Part shown: positions 13,901 through 22,528 of the stretch, piece by piece | Position numbering within the stretch: the first letter of the stretch is position 1 | How the letters are laid out: each line of letters begins with the position of its first letter | Assembly (NCBI GenBank): GCA_052035295.1 | Contig: JBPOHS010000170.1 | Location: 1 to 38,602 of the forward strand | Source: HdN1 sp052035295 | GTDB lineage: Bacteria > Pseudomonadota > Gammaproteobacteria > Pseudomonadales > Ketobacteraceae | Reading direction: 5' to 3' | DNA: 38,602 nucleotides | Notes under the pieces: model-generated | What the model saw: the letters and a program-made list of their open reading frames with translations, nothing else | Told to the model about the DNA's origin: nothing | Database searches by the model: none | Position numbers and translations under genes: made by a program

Positions 13901-16900
13901 TGGGCTCCCTGTTTGATTTGCTTGGTTCGGTCACGGACGGTCTCGATATCGATGGCGCCATTGGTGGGCAGGCCGGGCAATTCCTGCAGATTGTGGAAGT
14001 GGTTGGCCAGCTGGTCGACAATCCGCCGAACGATGTCGCCGGTTATTTCACGCACTTGCAGGAACTGGCGCTGCCAACGCTGAACTTTGGTAGTGCGCTG
14101 GGCAACACGTTCAGTCAGTTGACGCCGGCCCTGCAGGGCGGCATCGGTGGACTGATCAATCCGATAACGCAAGCTATGCAGGGCTTGCAGTCGAATGCAC
14201 AAGGTGGCCTCGGCGACAAGGTGGCACCTTTGCTACTGGCAATCACCCAGTTAAAGACTGTTTTGAACAGTGACTGGAGCGGTGGTCTGGTGGCCACCCA
14301 CGTGTCGCCGGCAGCACCGCCTGCGCCGCCAGTGCCAGGGGATGCACCAACATTGCCGACGCCCCCGGCCACTCCCGAGATTTTGCAGCCTGCACAAATT
14401 ACGCGAGCCAAGGCGCTGGCCGATGATTTACCCGCCGACATGTCGGTCAAAGCCTTGCTGATCTGGCTGCAGGCGCGGATTGGCACAGCCCGGCCAGACT
14501 ACTTCTATTTTCGTGCCATCCCCCTGGTGGACGACCTGCGGGATCCGCTTGACAGTCTGGTGCGCTGGGACGGTTTGACCGGTGCACAATTGGCGCAGGA
14601 GTTCAGCACCACGCTGCAGCTGGTCGCGACATTGATCGGGCAGCTCACCTCGGGCGTAGTGGTCGCGCCCTTCGCCGGGCAGGCGGCGACCGCCATCGGT
14701 GCGCTGCCTGACACGGCACTCAATACCCAGGCAACCGCGCTTGCCAACGCACTGCAGGCGTTACAAACGGCCGTGGGAGCGGCCGACACAGCTGCTATTG
14801 CAACGCATCTCGCGACGGCGCAAGCGGCGATCACCGCGTTGGATGGTGTAGGCGATACGCTGGACACCCATGCCACAGCGCTGGCTGCGTTGACAAAAAA
14901 TCTCAAGGATTTGCCCTCGGCGCTGGAAACCTGCATCGGGCGGCTGCTGGTACTATTGATGCCGCGTGCCACCTGGGCCGATCTCGCCAGCGTGGTCGCG
15001 GGTGGCCCCGTCAGTGTGCCGGATAACGCGCTCACCAGTACTTTGGAACAATTTTGCAAGACCATCGAGGATTTCCTCAAGAACCTGCTGGGTGCGATTG
15101 ATATCGGGCCGGTGACTGCGCCCATTACCGCAGCCGTTAATCAAATCAAGGATGGCATCGCCCAGCTCGAACAGGCGTTGGTGCAGCTCACCAGTAACGC
15201 TCATGCGCAATTCGAACAGGCGCAGGATGCCATCAACGCAGTAGGTCTTACCGCTGTGGTGCAGCAAGCAGAAGAGGCGATGGACGCTGCCATCGCGCAA
15301 ATTCAACAGTTGCTGGGCCAGGGCTTGCAACCGGCGATTGACGGGCTTGCCACGGCGGTGGACGCCATCGATGACGCACTGGAAAGCTTTGATCCGGAAC
15401 AGCTTGCCCAGCCCGTCAAGGATGTGATGGACGGGATCAAAGGGATTTTTGAAGCGCCCGAACTGGCTGATGCACTGGAACAGCTGAAAAAGCTGAAAGA
15501 ACTCGCAAAACAGCTGGAGGATTTATCATTTACGCCCGTCGCCAACGATGTCATCAAAGGCATCGACAGCATCAAGGCGGCGTTGGCCAAAATCGACAGC
15601 GCGAATTTGAGTTCGCCCATGCCCGACCTGATCGCCGAAGCAATGAGCGTGCTGCCGGACTCGGTAAAACCGATTACCGATCCGCTGATCAGTGGTCTGG
15701 GGGAATTGATTGATCAGGGCCCGGTACCGCTTCTTGCAGAATTGAAGGAATTGCCCAAGCCGGTATTCGAGCAGATACGCAAACTCGAACCGAAGCAATT
15801 ATTGGGTGAAAACCTGGGTGAGCCTTTCAAGCAATTGCGCGAGAAACTGGATGATTTCCAGCCGGCGCAATGGCTGGATGCCGCCGACGCCGAACTCGAC
15901 AAGTTGCGTGATCGACTGCGTGAAAGTGCCAGCCCGCGAGGTGTGCTACAACCATTGGCAGGCGCATTCGATCAATTTGTGAATCAACTGGAGCAGTTCA
16001 AACCAGGGGATTTACTGGGGCCGGTCACCGGGCAGATCGAAGAAATCCTGGGCCAGCTGGATGGCCTGCTACCGAATCTGGATTTCATTCAGGACTTGCA
16101 GGCCTTGTTGGCGCGGGTGGCTTCCATGGGTAACGTCCTGACCCAGGGGCTTGATGTTGCGCGTCATGTTGTCGACAAAGTGGCCTTGCTGACGGATCCT
16201 TCGGCCCAACTGAATGAATGGCTTGACGAGATATTTGCCAGGCTCACCGATGCCGGCGCGTTTGCGGCAGCGCTGACGGCATTGCAGAACGCCGTCAATA
16301 ACGCCCATGCCGCCGGATTGCAGGCTACATGGAATACGCAACGCCAGCCATTGCTGAGTAAACTCACGGCTGCGGATGCGCGCGCCCTGCATACCCGCAT
16401 CGTTACACGACGCAACGCCATTGGCAGTGCAGCCGTCGCCGCCTTGCCAGAACCCGCGAAAACCAACGTGCAGTCGTTTCTCGCCACCTTCAGCCCGGCG
16501 GCGCCGGCCTTCGCCAAGCCGTTCCAGACCTTCATACAGTTGCAGGATGCCTTGCAACAGGCGGAGTCCGGAATGGTAACGGTGCTTGCCTCTTGGGATG
16601 ACCGTTATTGCAAGCCGGAGGGAATCCTTGCCAGTGTCGTTCAGCCCGGCGCGTCGATCGACGACATCCGCCAGTGGGTACGCTCGGCGCTCGATCATCA
16701 ACTCGGCCAACCGGTGGTGGATTTTCTCTCGCAACTGCAGGTGATCGGCCAGGTGTTGAATCAGTTGCTCGGCGGCCTGGAAGCGCTCAACACCACCCTG
16801 CAGCAGAAAATCAACGATGTCATCAGCGCGCCGTTGAGCCTGTTGAGTCTGTACGGGGATGTCCAGCACCTCTTGACCAGTTTGAGCCAGATCGATCTTG

Positions 16901-17343
16901 ACGCCCTGCAGGAAGACGTCGATGCCCTCTATGAAACGCTGATCGACGATGTGCGTGCGCTTGATCCGCGCCAACTGGAGCAGGAGCTTGAAGAAAAATT
17001 CGACGAGCTGCTGGGTACCCTGTCACTGGATACGCTGATAACGCCTCAGGTGCGTTCGGATATCACCAGCGCCTACACCAATATTGTGAAAATTGTTGAT
17101 ACGCTCGATCCACAGCTATTATTGGTCGAGCCCATGCAGGAAATCTGGGAGCAGGATGTGTTGCCCTTGCTGGATGTGTTTGACATCAGCGAGACCGTCG
17201 AGTTGCTGATCGGTTTTCTCGAACCGCTGGATGAGCAGCTCGCCAGTGAAATGGATCGGGTGGATACTGCCTACCAGGCGATGTTGGCAGCGGCGCCCGG
17301 TGGTAATGGCAATGGCGCGTCAGGCAGCGTGGGAGTGGGGTGA
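13900..17343 (+). CDS. Giant helical tape-measure-like protein
   Basis: A 1147-residue protein that is almost wholly alpha-helical. It has dense Gln/Leu/Ala/Asp heptad-like stretches such as FLKNLLGAIDIGPVTAPITA, GIAQLEQALVQLTSNAHAQ and LEQLKKLKELAKQLEDLSF. Several segments follow a loose repeat with P-x-D/E-LLG-P-V/L and I-x-x-L-x-x-L cores (about 640-740). An Ala/Pro linker lies about 130-165. Size, composition and position after the chaperone fit a tape-measure protein that fills the tube lumen and sets tail length; a wholly extended helix of this size would span about 170 nm, although shorter packing is likely. It lacks the hydrophobic patches usual in phage tape measures; those are in the next gene instead. 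It starts inside the stop codon of the previous gene (TAATG). Confidence 0.65.
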   Translation: MGSLFDLLGSVTDGLDIDGAIGGQAGQFLQIVEVVGQLVDNPPNDVAGYFTHLQELALPTLNFGSALGNTFSQLTPALQGGIGGLINPITQAMQGLQSNAQGGLGDKVAPLLLAITQLKTVLNSDWSGGLVATHVSPAAPPAPPVPGDAPTLPTPPATPEILQPAQITRAKALADDLPADMSVKALLIWLQARIGTARPDYFYFRAIPLVDDLRDPLDSLVRWDGLTGAQLAQEFSTTLQLVATLIGQLTSGVVVAPFAGQAATAIGALPDTALNTQATALANALQALQTAVGAADTAAIATHLATAQAAITALDGVGDTLDTHATALAALTKNLKDLPSALETCIGRLLVLLMPRATWADLASVVAGGPVSVPDNALTSTLEQFCKTIEDFLKNLLGAIDIGPVTAPITAAVNQIKDGIAQLEQALVQLTSNAHAQFEQAQDAINAVGLTAVVQQAEEAMDAAIAQIQQLLGQGLQPAIDGLATAVDAIDDALESFDPEQLAQPVKDVMDGIKGIFEAPELADALEQLKKLKELAKQLEDLSFTPVANDVIKGIDSIKAALAKIDSANLSSPMPDLIAEAMSVLPDSVKPITDPLISGLGELIDQGPVPLLAELKELPKPVFEQIRKLEPKQLLGENLGEPFKQLREKLDDFQPAQWLDAADAELDKLRDRLRESASPRGVLQPLAGAFDQFVNQLEQFKPGDLLGPVTGQIEEILGQLDGLLPNLDFIQDLQALLARVASMGNVLTQGLDVARHVVDKVALLTDPSAQLNEWLDEIFARLTDAGAFAAALTALQNAVNNAHAAGLQATWNTQRQPLLSKLTAADARALHTRIVTRRNAIGSAAVAALPEPAKTNVQSFLATFSPAAPAFAKPFQTFIQLQDALQQAESGMVTVLASWDDRYCKPEGILASVVQPGASIDDIRQWVRSALDHQLGQPVVDFLSQLQVIGQVLNQLLGGLEALNTTLQQKINDVISAPLSLLSLYGDVQHLLTSLSQIDLDALQEDVDALYETLIDDVRALDPRQLEQELEEKFDELLGTLSLDTLITPQVRSDITSAYTNIVKIVDTLDPQLLLVEPMQEIWEQDVLPLLDVFDISETVELLIGFLEPLDEQLASEMDRVDTAYQAMLAAAPGGNGNGASGSVGVG

Positions 17344-17345
17344 AC

Positions 17346-19934
17346 ATGAGCGCATTGGGAAGCTTGTTGCTGCAACCACAGGCCCTGAGCCGCTTTCAGG
17401 CCATCCATTCGGCAGGACACGCAGGAAAGGCGTTAGGCGACGACCTGTTGGCTGTGCTGCAGCAAATCGCGATGAATCCGGCCCAAGCCGAGGCCATTCT
17501 GCCGGCACTCAGATTGGCTTTCGCTGATTGTACGCAACAATTGCGCGCACAGATCGAACCCCGCCTCAATGCGGCACTGGCGGAGGTCAGCGCCCTGGTG
17601 GCGCCACTGATGTCCGAGCTGAACCAGATTGGCAACGAAGCCAACAATCTTGCCACGGTCGGTGATGCGCTTGATCTCGTCGGCAGTTTTCTGGATCTGG
17701 CCGTGCAGGCGATCAGTGGTTTGTCGCAGGCGCAGATTGCCGACCTGGGTGCAAAGATCGATCACCTGCTCAGTGATACCCTGGGACTGAGTCAGGCCCA
17801 GCTTCAGCAATGGCTGCGGGATATCTTCGCCACCACGCGCCACCACCTGCTGGCCGGCACCAATGCCATGAGTGAGGCCACTGCGGGGACACGTTACGGC
17901 GCTGCTGCCGTCATCGGCCGCCTGGAACGGGAAATACTCAACGATCTTCCCGCTCTGCCGCTCGACACCAACCGCGTTGCGGAAATGTTGATGCAGTCGC
18001 TGCGCCAGAGCGGTTTCGAGAAAATACGCGAAAAAATCCAGCAAGTGCTGGAAAGCGTGCGTGCCATGCTGGGCGCCACGACCGCACTCATTGATCTTGC
18101 CCGTCCTTCCGGATTTGGTAGTGGGAGTGTGGGTGCCGCGGCAGTATCGCCCCCGATGGCGGGCGATACTTATTGCTGGTATGCCTCATGGCTTTATCGC
18201 ACCCTGCGTCGGGATGCCGGTGGTTTGGTCGCGGATGCCTTGTTGCCGGGGTATCCGGCCGACGAAGTGTGGGTCAATCAGGACAAGACCCAGCTGATAC
18301 TTCGCCGGGCCTTCAATGATGACGTTATTCTGTATGAAGACGCCAGTGGCAATGTGCATTGGGCCGATGCGCCGATGTTCAAGACCGCGTCGTCGGAAGA
18401 ATGCTTCACCTTCAAGTTCATTTCTCCCGATGCGATGGAGACCTGGACGCAGGTGGCCTATGCACTGGTCGCGGGGGTCAAGGCGGGCAGCCATATCGTC
18501 GATTGCGCTACGCAGCCGAAATCCTATGCCGTCAATATTCCCATGATGTTCTGGCATTTGAGCAACATGCTCAGTGCCGGCTTCGGAAAGGCGCCCTTGC
18601 CCTCGCTGTTGACCGCAGCATCGAAGTTGGGTCTGGGCAGTCAATGGATGTACGTGCTGATTCCGCTGTCGATGGTGACCTTGGGTTCGCTGGAAGGCAT
18701 ACATACCGAAACCAACGGAACAAACAAGTTTTTGCAGTGGATTACCTTGCTCGGTGGTGATGCACTCAGTGCGTACAATTACGCCGGTCTTCCGAATACC
18801 GTCAATGAGCTGATTCTGTGTTTCTTCACGCTGCTCAATTATGACGGCCCGAGCAGCCCGCCCGACGGTACTGATTTGCGACCGAAGAATCGTACCTATT
18901 TCACGCCGTTTGTCAGCCTTTGTGTCGGGCTTTCCAACATGGTGATGTTGAAGCTGGTGCCGCGCAAGGATTACGCGCATCCCTTTCACCCTGACAACAA
19001 CATGTTCTACGCCTGGTGGGCCGTGTCGGTGGGCATGGGCATAACGGGTGGTATGCTCGGCACGTTCCTGGGTTGGACGTTCTCACGCAGTTACGACTGG
19101 AAGGATTTCGGCGAGCAGATCGGTTGGGGCGCGCTCAAGGGAGCGATCTTCTTTCTGTTGCAGTGGTACACCACCAAGGAAGGCGATACCAACGGCGGCA
19201 AATACAATCCGAAACCGGGTGGTGATTTTGCCGGTTATCCCGATGCGGCGACATCGCCCTATAAGCTGCCTTATCCAAAGGGCACGGCGCAATTTGTCGG
19301 GCAGGCCAACCAAGGCATGTTCAGTCACATGGCCTTCAACTACTTGCCGCAAATTTACGCCTACGATTTCGCCCATGATTTCGGTGAAGTCATTTGCGCC
19401 TCGCGCGGCGGCACGGTCGTGGATTATTTCGACTGGATCATTGATGACGTGAACCCGGATACCGCTCAGCAACAGACGGCTGACGCACTTGCCGCGCCGG
19501 ATCTCGTGGCCGGACAAACGCCCAGCGACAGCTGGAACTTCATCATGATTCGGCATGATACAGTCAATAACGACCATGATAAGGAAGCGGGCGGCAACGT
19601 CGTCACGACCTATGCCGTGTACGGTCATGGCAAGCAGGGCAGCGTACGTGAAGCCTTTGCGGCACGGGGCGTCACTGCACAAAACATTATCAATTCGACA
19701 GTGCAGCAGGGCGATGTGATCATGAAGGGCGGTGATGTGGGCATGAGTTTCCACAACCATTTGCACATGCATGTGCTGGTGGAAGATCCGGCCGTTGCTG
19801 TCGCTCAGCCGATCCGTAACCGTATGCGTGATTACACGATTCCCTTTGTATTCCGTGAGGCGAAAAATATTTTGGGCCCAGACGGCGTGCTCAAATACCT
19901 GACGTGGTACACCTCCGATAACGAGGAAGTGTGA
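17346..19934 (+). CDS. Membrane-helix protein with C-terminal M23 metallopeptidase domain, putative injected effector
   Basis: An 862-residue protein in three parts. Residues 1-255 are helical like the preceding protein (RFQAIHSAGHAGKALGDDL, LNDLPALPLDTNRVAEMLMQ). Residues about 275-610 hold a mixed domain and five hydrophobic helices (about 435-450, 483-495, 521-538, 556-577, 596-608). The C-terminal part is an M23 (LytM-like) zinc peptidase: zinc ligands His661 (FSHMAF), Asp674 (YAYDFA) and His807 in HLHMH, with His761 (VYGH) and His805 as catalytic histidines, and the family block VQQGDVIMKGGDVGMS. M23 enzymes cut peptidoglycan cross-links. The His-Asp gap is longer than in LytM. Placed between tape measure and hub, it may travel in the tube to insert into membrane and cut cell wall. 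GTG 17340 is an alternative start; ATG 17346 has the better-spaced GGGG/GGAG box. Confidence 0.75.
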   Translation: MSALGSLLLQPQALSRFQAIHSAGHAGKALGDDLLAVLQQIAMNPAQAEAILPALRLAFADCTQQLRAQIEPRLNAALAEVSALVAPLMSELNQIGNEANNLATVGDALDLVGSFLDLAVQAISGLSQAQIADLGAKIDHLLSDTLGLSQAQLQQWLRDIFATTRHHLLAGTNAMSEATAGTRYGAAAVIGRLEREILNDLPALPLDTNRVAEMLMQSLRQSGFEKIREKIQQVLESVRAMLGATTALIDLARPSGFGSGSVGAAAVSPPMAGDTYCWYASWLYRTLRRDAGGLVADALLPGYPADEVWVNQDKTQLILRRAFNDDVILYEDASGNVHWADAPMFKTASSEECFTFKFISPDAMETWTQVAYALVAGVKAGSHIVDCATQPKSYAVNIPMMFWHLSNMLSAGFGKAPLPSLLTAASKLGLGSQWMYVLIPLSMVTLGSLEGIHTETNGTNKFLQWITLLGGDALSAYNYAGLPNTVNELILCFFTLLNYDGPSSPPDGTDLRPKNRTYFTPFVSLCVGLSNMVMLKLVPRKDYAHPFHPDNNMFYAWWAVSVGMGITGGMLGTFLGWTFSRSYDWKDFGEQIGWGALKGAIFFLLQWYTTKEGDTNGGKYNPKPGGDFAGYPDAATSPYKLPYPKGTAQFVGQANQGMFSHMAFNYLPQIYAYDFAHDFGEVICASRGGTVVDYFDWIIDDVNPDTAQQQTADALAAPDLVAGQTPSDSWNFIMIRHDTVNNDHDKEAGGNVVTTYAVYGHGKQGSVREAFAARGVTAQNIINSTVQQGDVIMKGGDVGMSFHNHLHMHVLVEDPAVAVAQPIRNRMRDYTIPFVFREAKNILGPDGVLKYLTWYTSDNEEV

Positions 19935-21013
19935 TGTCGATTTCAGTGCCGGGTTTGGGGGGATCGAGCAACGCGGCGCCCGCATTTCGCCCGGCGTTCA
20001 AGGTCAGCAAGAGCGCGGGGGGTGGCGGTGGGTTGCTGGCAGCGGCGAGCAGCTTGCTGGGGATGGCGCAGCGTGATCCCTGGGCGGATTGCGTGCAAGG
20101 CATACAGCTCGATCTGCAGCTTGCGCCGGGCGTTGACAGCTGCACCCTGGAAACGGTCGGCGCCAGTTTACCGGATGTCGCGCTCGGCGATGCGCTCAAG
20201 ATAGAGTTGGGCTATGCGGATGCGTTGGTGCCCGTTTACAGCGGTAAAATTGCACGCCTGTTGTCACGACAGGATGGTAGCGTCCAGATCACACTCGACA
20301 ACGGTGCGCTCACCTTGGCTCGGTTGCGTCAGAACACCAGCTTCGAGCAGCAGTCCATGAGTAACGTGGTATCCACGTTGCTGTCTGATGCCGGCATAAC
20401 CGACAGCCAGATCGATGCAGGGGCGAATTTTCCATTTCTGGCGATTGATGATCGCCAATCATTATGGGCCTGGATCGCAGTGCTGGCAGCGCATGGCGGA
20501 TGCCATGCCTGGATTGACAGCGAAGGCGCCGTCCAGATCAAGGCCGGTGGAGGCCCTGCAGTGTCGGCGTTCACCTATGGAAACGACATATTACGCCTGC
20601 AAACCAGCATTGCCGCACCGCAGGCCGCCACGGTGACGGTGTTGGGCGAGGGTGCAGCCGGATCACAAGGCAGCCAGGCCTGGAGCTGGCTCAGTAAAAA
20701 AGCCAGCAGTATCAGCGCCAGGCAAGGGGGAAGCGGTGATGCGCGCCAGCAAAGCGCACCGTTACTGCGCAGTGTCTCGGCTGCACAATCCAGCGCGCAA
20801 TTCTGGCAACAGGCGTTGACCGCGCAAGCAACCCGCATCGATCTCACTGTGCCGGGTAACGCCGACCTTGCGGTTGGCTCTACCATTAGCGTGAGCGATT
20901 GCCCGCAGGGGCGCGGTGATGGTGACTACTTGTTGACCCGGGTGCGTCACGTTTACGAAAAGAAAAAGGGATTCATCACGCTGCTGGAAGGGCAAGCCGG
21001 AGGTTCGCCGTGA
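19934..21013 (+). CDS. Baseplate hub protein (gpD/gp27-like)
   Basis: The 359-residue protein matches the late-control gpD/gp27-like hub that joins the tail tube to the spike and corresponds to the N-terminal half of VgrG. Visible features: a Gly/Ala/Ser-rich N-terminal tail, a first beta-barrel domain (QLDLQLAPGVDSCTLETVGAS, VALGDALKIELGY, YSGKIARLLSRQDGSVQITLDN), and a central domain with SNVVSTLLSDAGI and SLWAWIAVLAAHGGCHAWID, the typical hub helix and strand. A hydrophilic loop (about 235-270) precedes the closing domain with DLAVGSTISVSDC and GDGDYLLTRVRHVYEKKKGF. Its TGATG start overlaps the previous stop, with GAGGAAG upstream. An in-frame GTG three bases earlier is possible. The gene is separate from the spike, as in phages and unlike VgrG fusions. 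Confidence 0.85.
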   Translation: MSISVPGLGGSSNAAPAFRPAFKVSKSAGGGGGLLAAASSLLGMAQRDPWADCVQGIQLDLQLAPGVDSCTLETVGASLPDVALGDALKIELGYADALVPVYSGKIARLLSRQDGSVQITLDNGALTLARLRQNTSFEQQSMSNVVSTLLSDAGITDSQIDAGANFPFLAIDDRQSLWAWIAVLAAHGGCHAWIDSEGAVQIKAGGGPAVSAFTYGNDILRLQTSIAAPQAATVTVLGEGAAGSQGSQAWSWLSKKASSISARQGGSGDARQQSAPLLRSVSAAQSSAQFWQQALTAQATRIDLTVPGNADLAVGSTISVSDCPQGRGDGDYLLTRVRHVYEKKKGFITLLEGQAGGSP

Positions 21014-21618
21014 ACAACCTCTACGATACCCTGCGCAAGATCGTGCAGCAGGAAATGGCCCGCATCCGCACCGCTGAACTGGCTGTCGTGCAGGAAGTGC
21101 ATCCCGCCGATCCTGACAATTATGCATGTACCGTGGTATTGCGCGATACCGAGATGGTACTCAAGCAGGTGCCGCTGGCCACGGCCCGGAAAGGGGTGGC
21201 GTTCATTCCCGATGTCGGCGATCTTGTCCTGGTGCAGTTTATTGGTGGCCATGTGAATGCGCCGGTAATTACCGGCAGTTTTTACAACGACGAAGATCGG
21301 CCGCCCAAGAATGTCGAGAAGCAGGCCGTGCTTGAGTTGCCGGTGGGCGACGCCAGCGGTGTCCGTATCGAAGTGAACGGTGACAGCGCCAAATCCGTGG
21401 TTGTCACCATAGGCGATGCCCTGACAATGACACTGATTGATGATGATCCCGTCGTATCGCTCGATGTCGGTGGCGGCAATGCCAAGCTGAGTATTGCACG
21501 TGACGGCAGCGTCACTCTGGAATCAGGCAATGCGCTGGAAATAAAGGCGGGTGCCGACATCAAGATCGAAGCGAGTGGCAATCTGAATTTGAAAGGCTCA
21601 ACCATCAATCTGAACTGA
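21010..21618 (+). CDS. Baseplate spike protein (gpV/gp5-like)
   Basis: The 202-residue protein is a phage baseplate assembly protein V/gp45-like spike. It has a short N-terminal helix, an OB-fold (about 20-95: ELAVVQEVHPADPDNYACTV, VPLATARKGVAFIPDVGDLVLVQFIGGHVNAPVITGSFYND) and a C-terminal repetitive beta region (about 105-202). That region has short repeats such as KLSIARDGSVTLESGNALEIK and ADIKIEASGNLNLKG, typical of the triple-stranded beta-helix needle. It begins with GTG overlapping the hub stop codon, with a strong GGAGG box 7 bases before, so the GTG is well supported. It lacks a lysozyme or other enzymatic insertion. Together with the PAAR-like product that follows, it would form the puncturing tip. 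Confidence 0.9.
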   Translation: MNNLYDTLRKIVQQEMARIRTAELAVVQEVHPADPDNYACTVVLRDTEMVLKQVPLATARKGVAFIPDVGDLVLVQFIGGHVNAPVITGSFYNDEDRPPKNVEKQAVLELPVGDASGVRIEVNGDSAKSVVVTIGDALTMTLIDDDPVVSLDVGGGNAKLSIARDGSVTLESGNALEIKAGADIKIEASGNLNLKGSTINLN

Positions 21619-21632
21619 GGTCAACGAGAGAT

Positions 21633-22025
21633 ATGGGCCAACCCGCTGCCAAAAAAGGAGACCGGATCATCGCCACCGATATTCATATCGAAATGGTGCC
21701 GTCCCCCGGTGGCCCTGTGCCAACGCCGCTACCAAACCCGTTCATGGGCACGATAGACGGTGATCTCAGTAGCGACGTGAATATTGAAGGCAAGCCGGCG
21801 GCAGTCGTGGGCAGTACGGCCACCAATACACCCGGACACATTTTCAAAAGCGGCCCCTTTCAGAAACAGCCGGCAGACAAGGGCAAAATCACCATGGGCA
21901 GCAGCACGGTCATGATCAATGGCAAGCAGGCTGCCCGCAGCGGCGACACCGCCACGACCTGTAACGATCCGGCTGATGTGCCGGGGGGGACGGTCATGGC
22001 CAGTGGCACCGTGATGATCGGATAA
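21633..22025 (+). CDS. PAAR-like spike tip protein
   Basis: A 130-residue PAAR/DUF4150-like protein that caps the spike and sharpens it. Repeated short strands occur as GQPAAKKGDRI, VNIEGKPAAVVGSTATN and TVMINGKQAARSGDTATTC, with the Gly-Lys-x-Ala-Ala turns that define the family, and a closing VMASGTVMIG. Unlike many PAAR proteins it has no C-terminal toxin or N-terminal transmembrane extension. Histidine and cysteine are few, so metal binding at the tip is uncertain. It begins 14 bases after the spike gene with an AGAGA box and is followed by the gp25-like gene after 11 bases. Confidence 0.85.
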   Translation: MGQPAAKKGDRIIATDIHIEMVPSPGGPVPTPLPNPFMGTIDGDLSSDVNIEGKPAAVVGSTATNTPGHIFKSGPFQKQPADKGKITMGSSTVMINGKQAARSGDTATTCNDPADVPGGTVMASGTVMIG

Positions 22026-22036
22026 GGAGAACGCAG

Positions 22037-22507
22037 ATGCCGTTCAAGCCCGAACGCACCGAACATTTCCTCAAGGATATTGCCATTCATGCGATACACC
22101 GCGAACTCCGCCCGGTCTATCGCCTGACTGAACGCGAAACCGTGCGCGCCAATGGCCGTGATGTCGAATGGGATTTTACCTTGCGGGATGGCAAGGAGAA
22201 TCTCGTGCAGGCAGTGATCCTGCGCATTCTGACGCCGCGCGGCGAACTCACGGCATTGGCGCACTCCGACTACGGCTCGCGGGTGCACGAGTTGATTGGT
22301 CGGGAGAATTCCGCCACCAATCGCAATCTGATGAAGCTGTTCATACTCGAAGCGCTCAAGCTGGAACCGCGCATCGAAAAAGTCGTCGAGCTCAAAGTGG
22401 TGCCATCGCCTGGCACGAAATCCACCGTGGATGTCTGGCTTAAAATCAAACCGGTGGCCTTCAGTGAATTGATTGAAATCGGCCCGTTCACCATTGATCT
22501 GGCGTGA
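22037..22507 (+). CDS. Baseplate wedge protein, gp25/gpW family
   Basis: The 156-residue protein follows PAAR and precedes gpJ, the usual order for the gp25-like wedge subunit that ties baseplate to sheath. The core reads WDFTLRDGKENLVQAVILRILTPRGELTALAHSDYGSRVHELIGR, then NLMKLFILEALKLEPRIEKVVELKVVPSP and VWLKIKPVAFSELIEIGPFTIDL. In T4 gp25 and TssE the segment after the first helix ends in a conserved strand with an EPR motif; LEPRIEK is present here. The N-terminal extension of about 35 residues is somewhat longer than in P2 gpW. A TAAGGAG box lies before the ATG. Confidence 0.87.
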   Translation: MPFKPERTEHFLKDIAIHAIHRELRPVYRLTERETVRANGRDVEWDFTLRDGKENLVQAVILRILTPRGELTALAHSDYGSRVHELIGRENSATNRNLMKLFILEALKLEPRIEKVVELKVVPSPGTKSTVDVWLKIKPVAFSELIEIGPFTIDLA

Positions 22508-22528
22508 TGAGGAAGAAAGGATAATCTC

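Noticed and set aside
16069..16974. Minus-strand frame of 301 residues within the tape-measure gene
   Set aside because: Antisense shadow of the 1147-residue gene, created by its codon bias; no ribosome-binding site or known motif.
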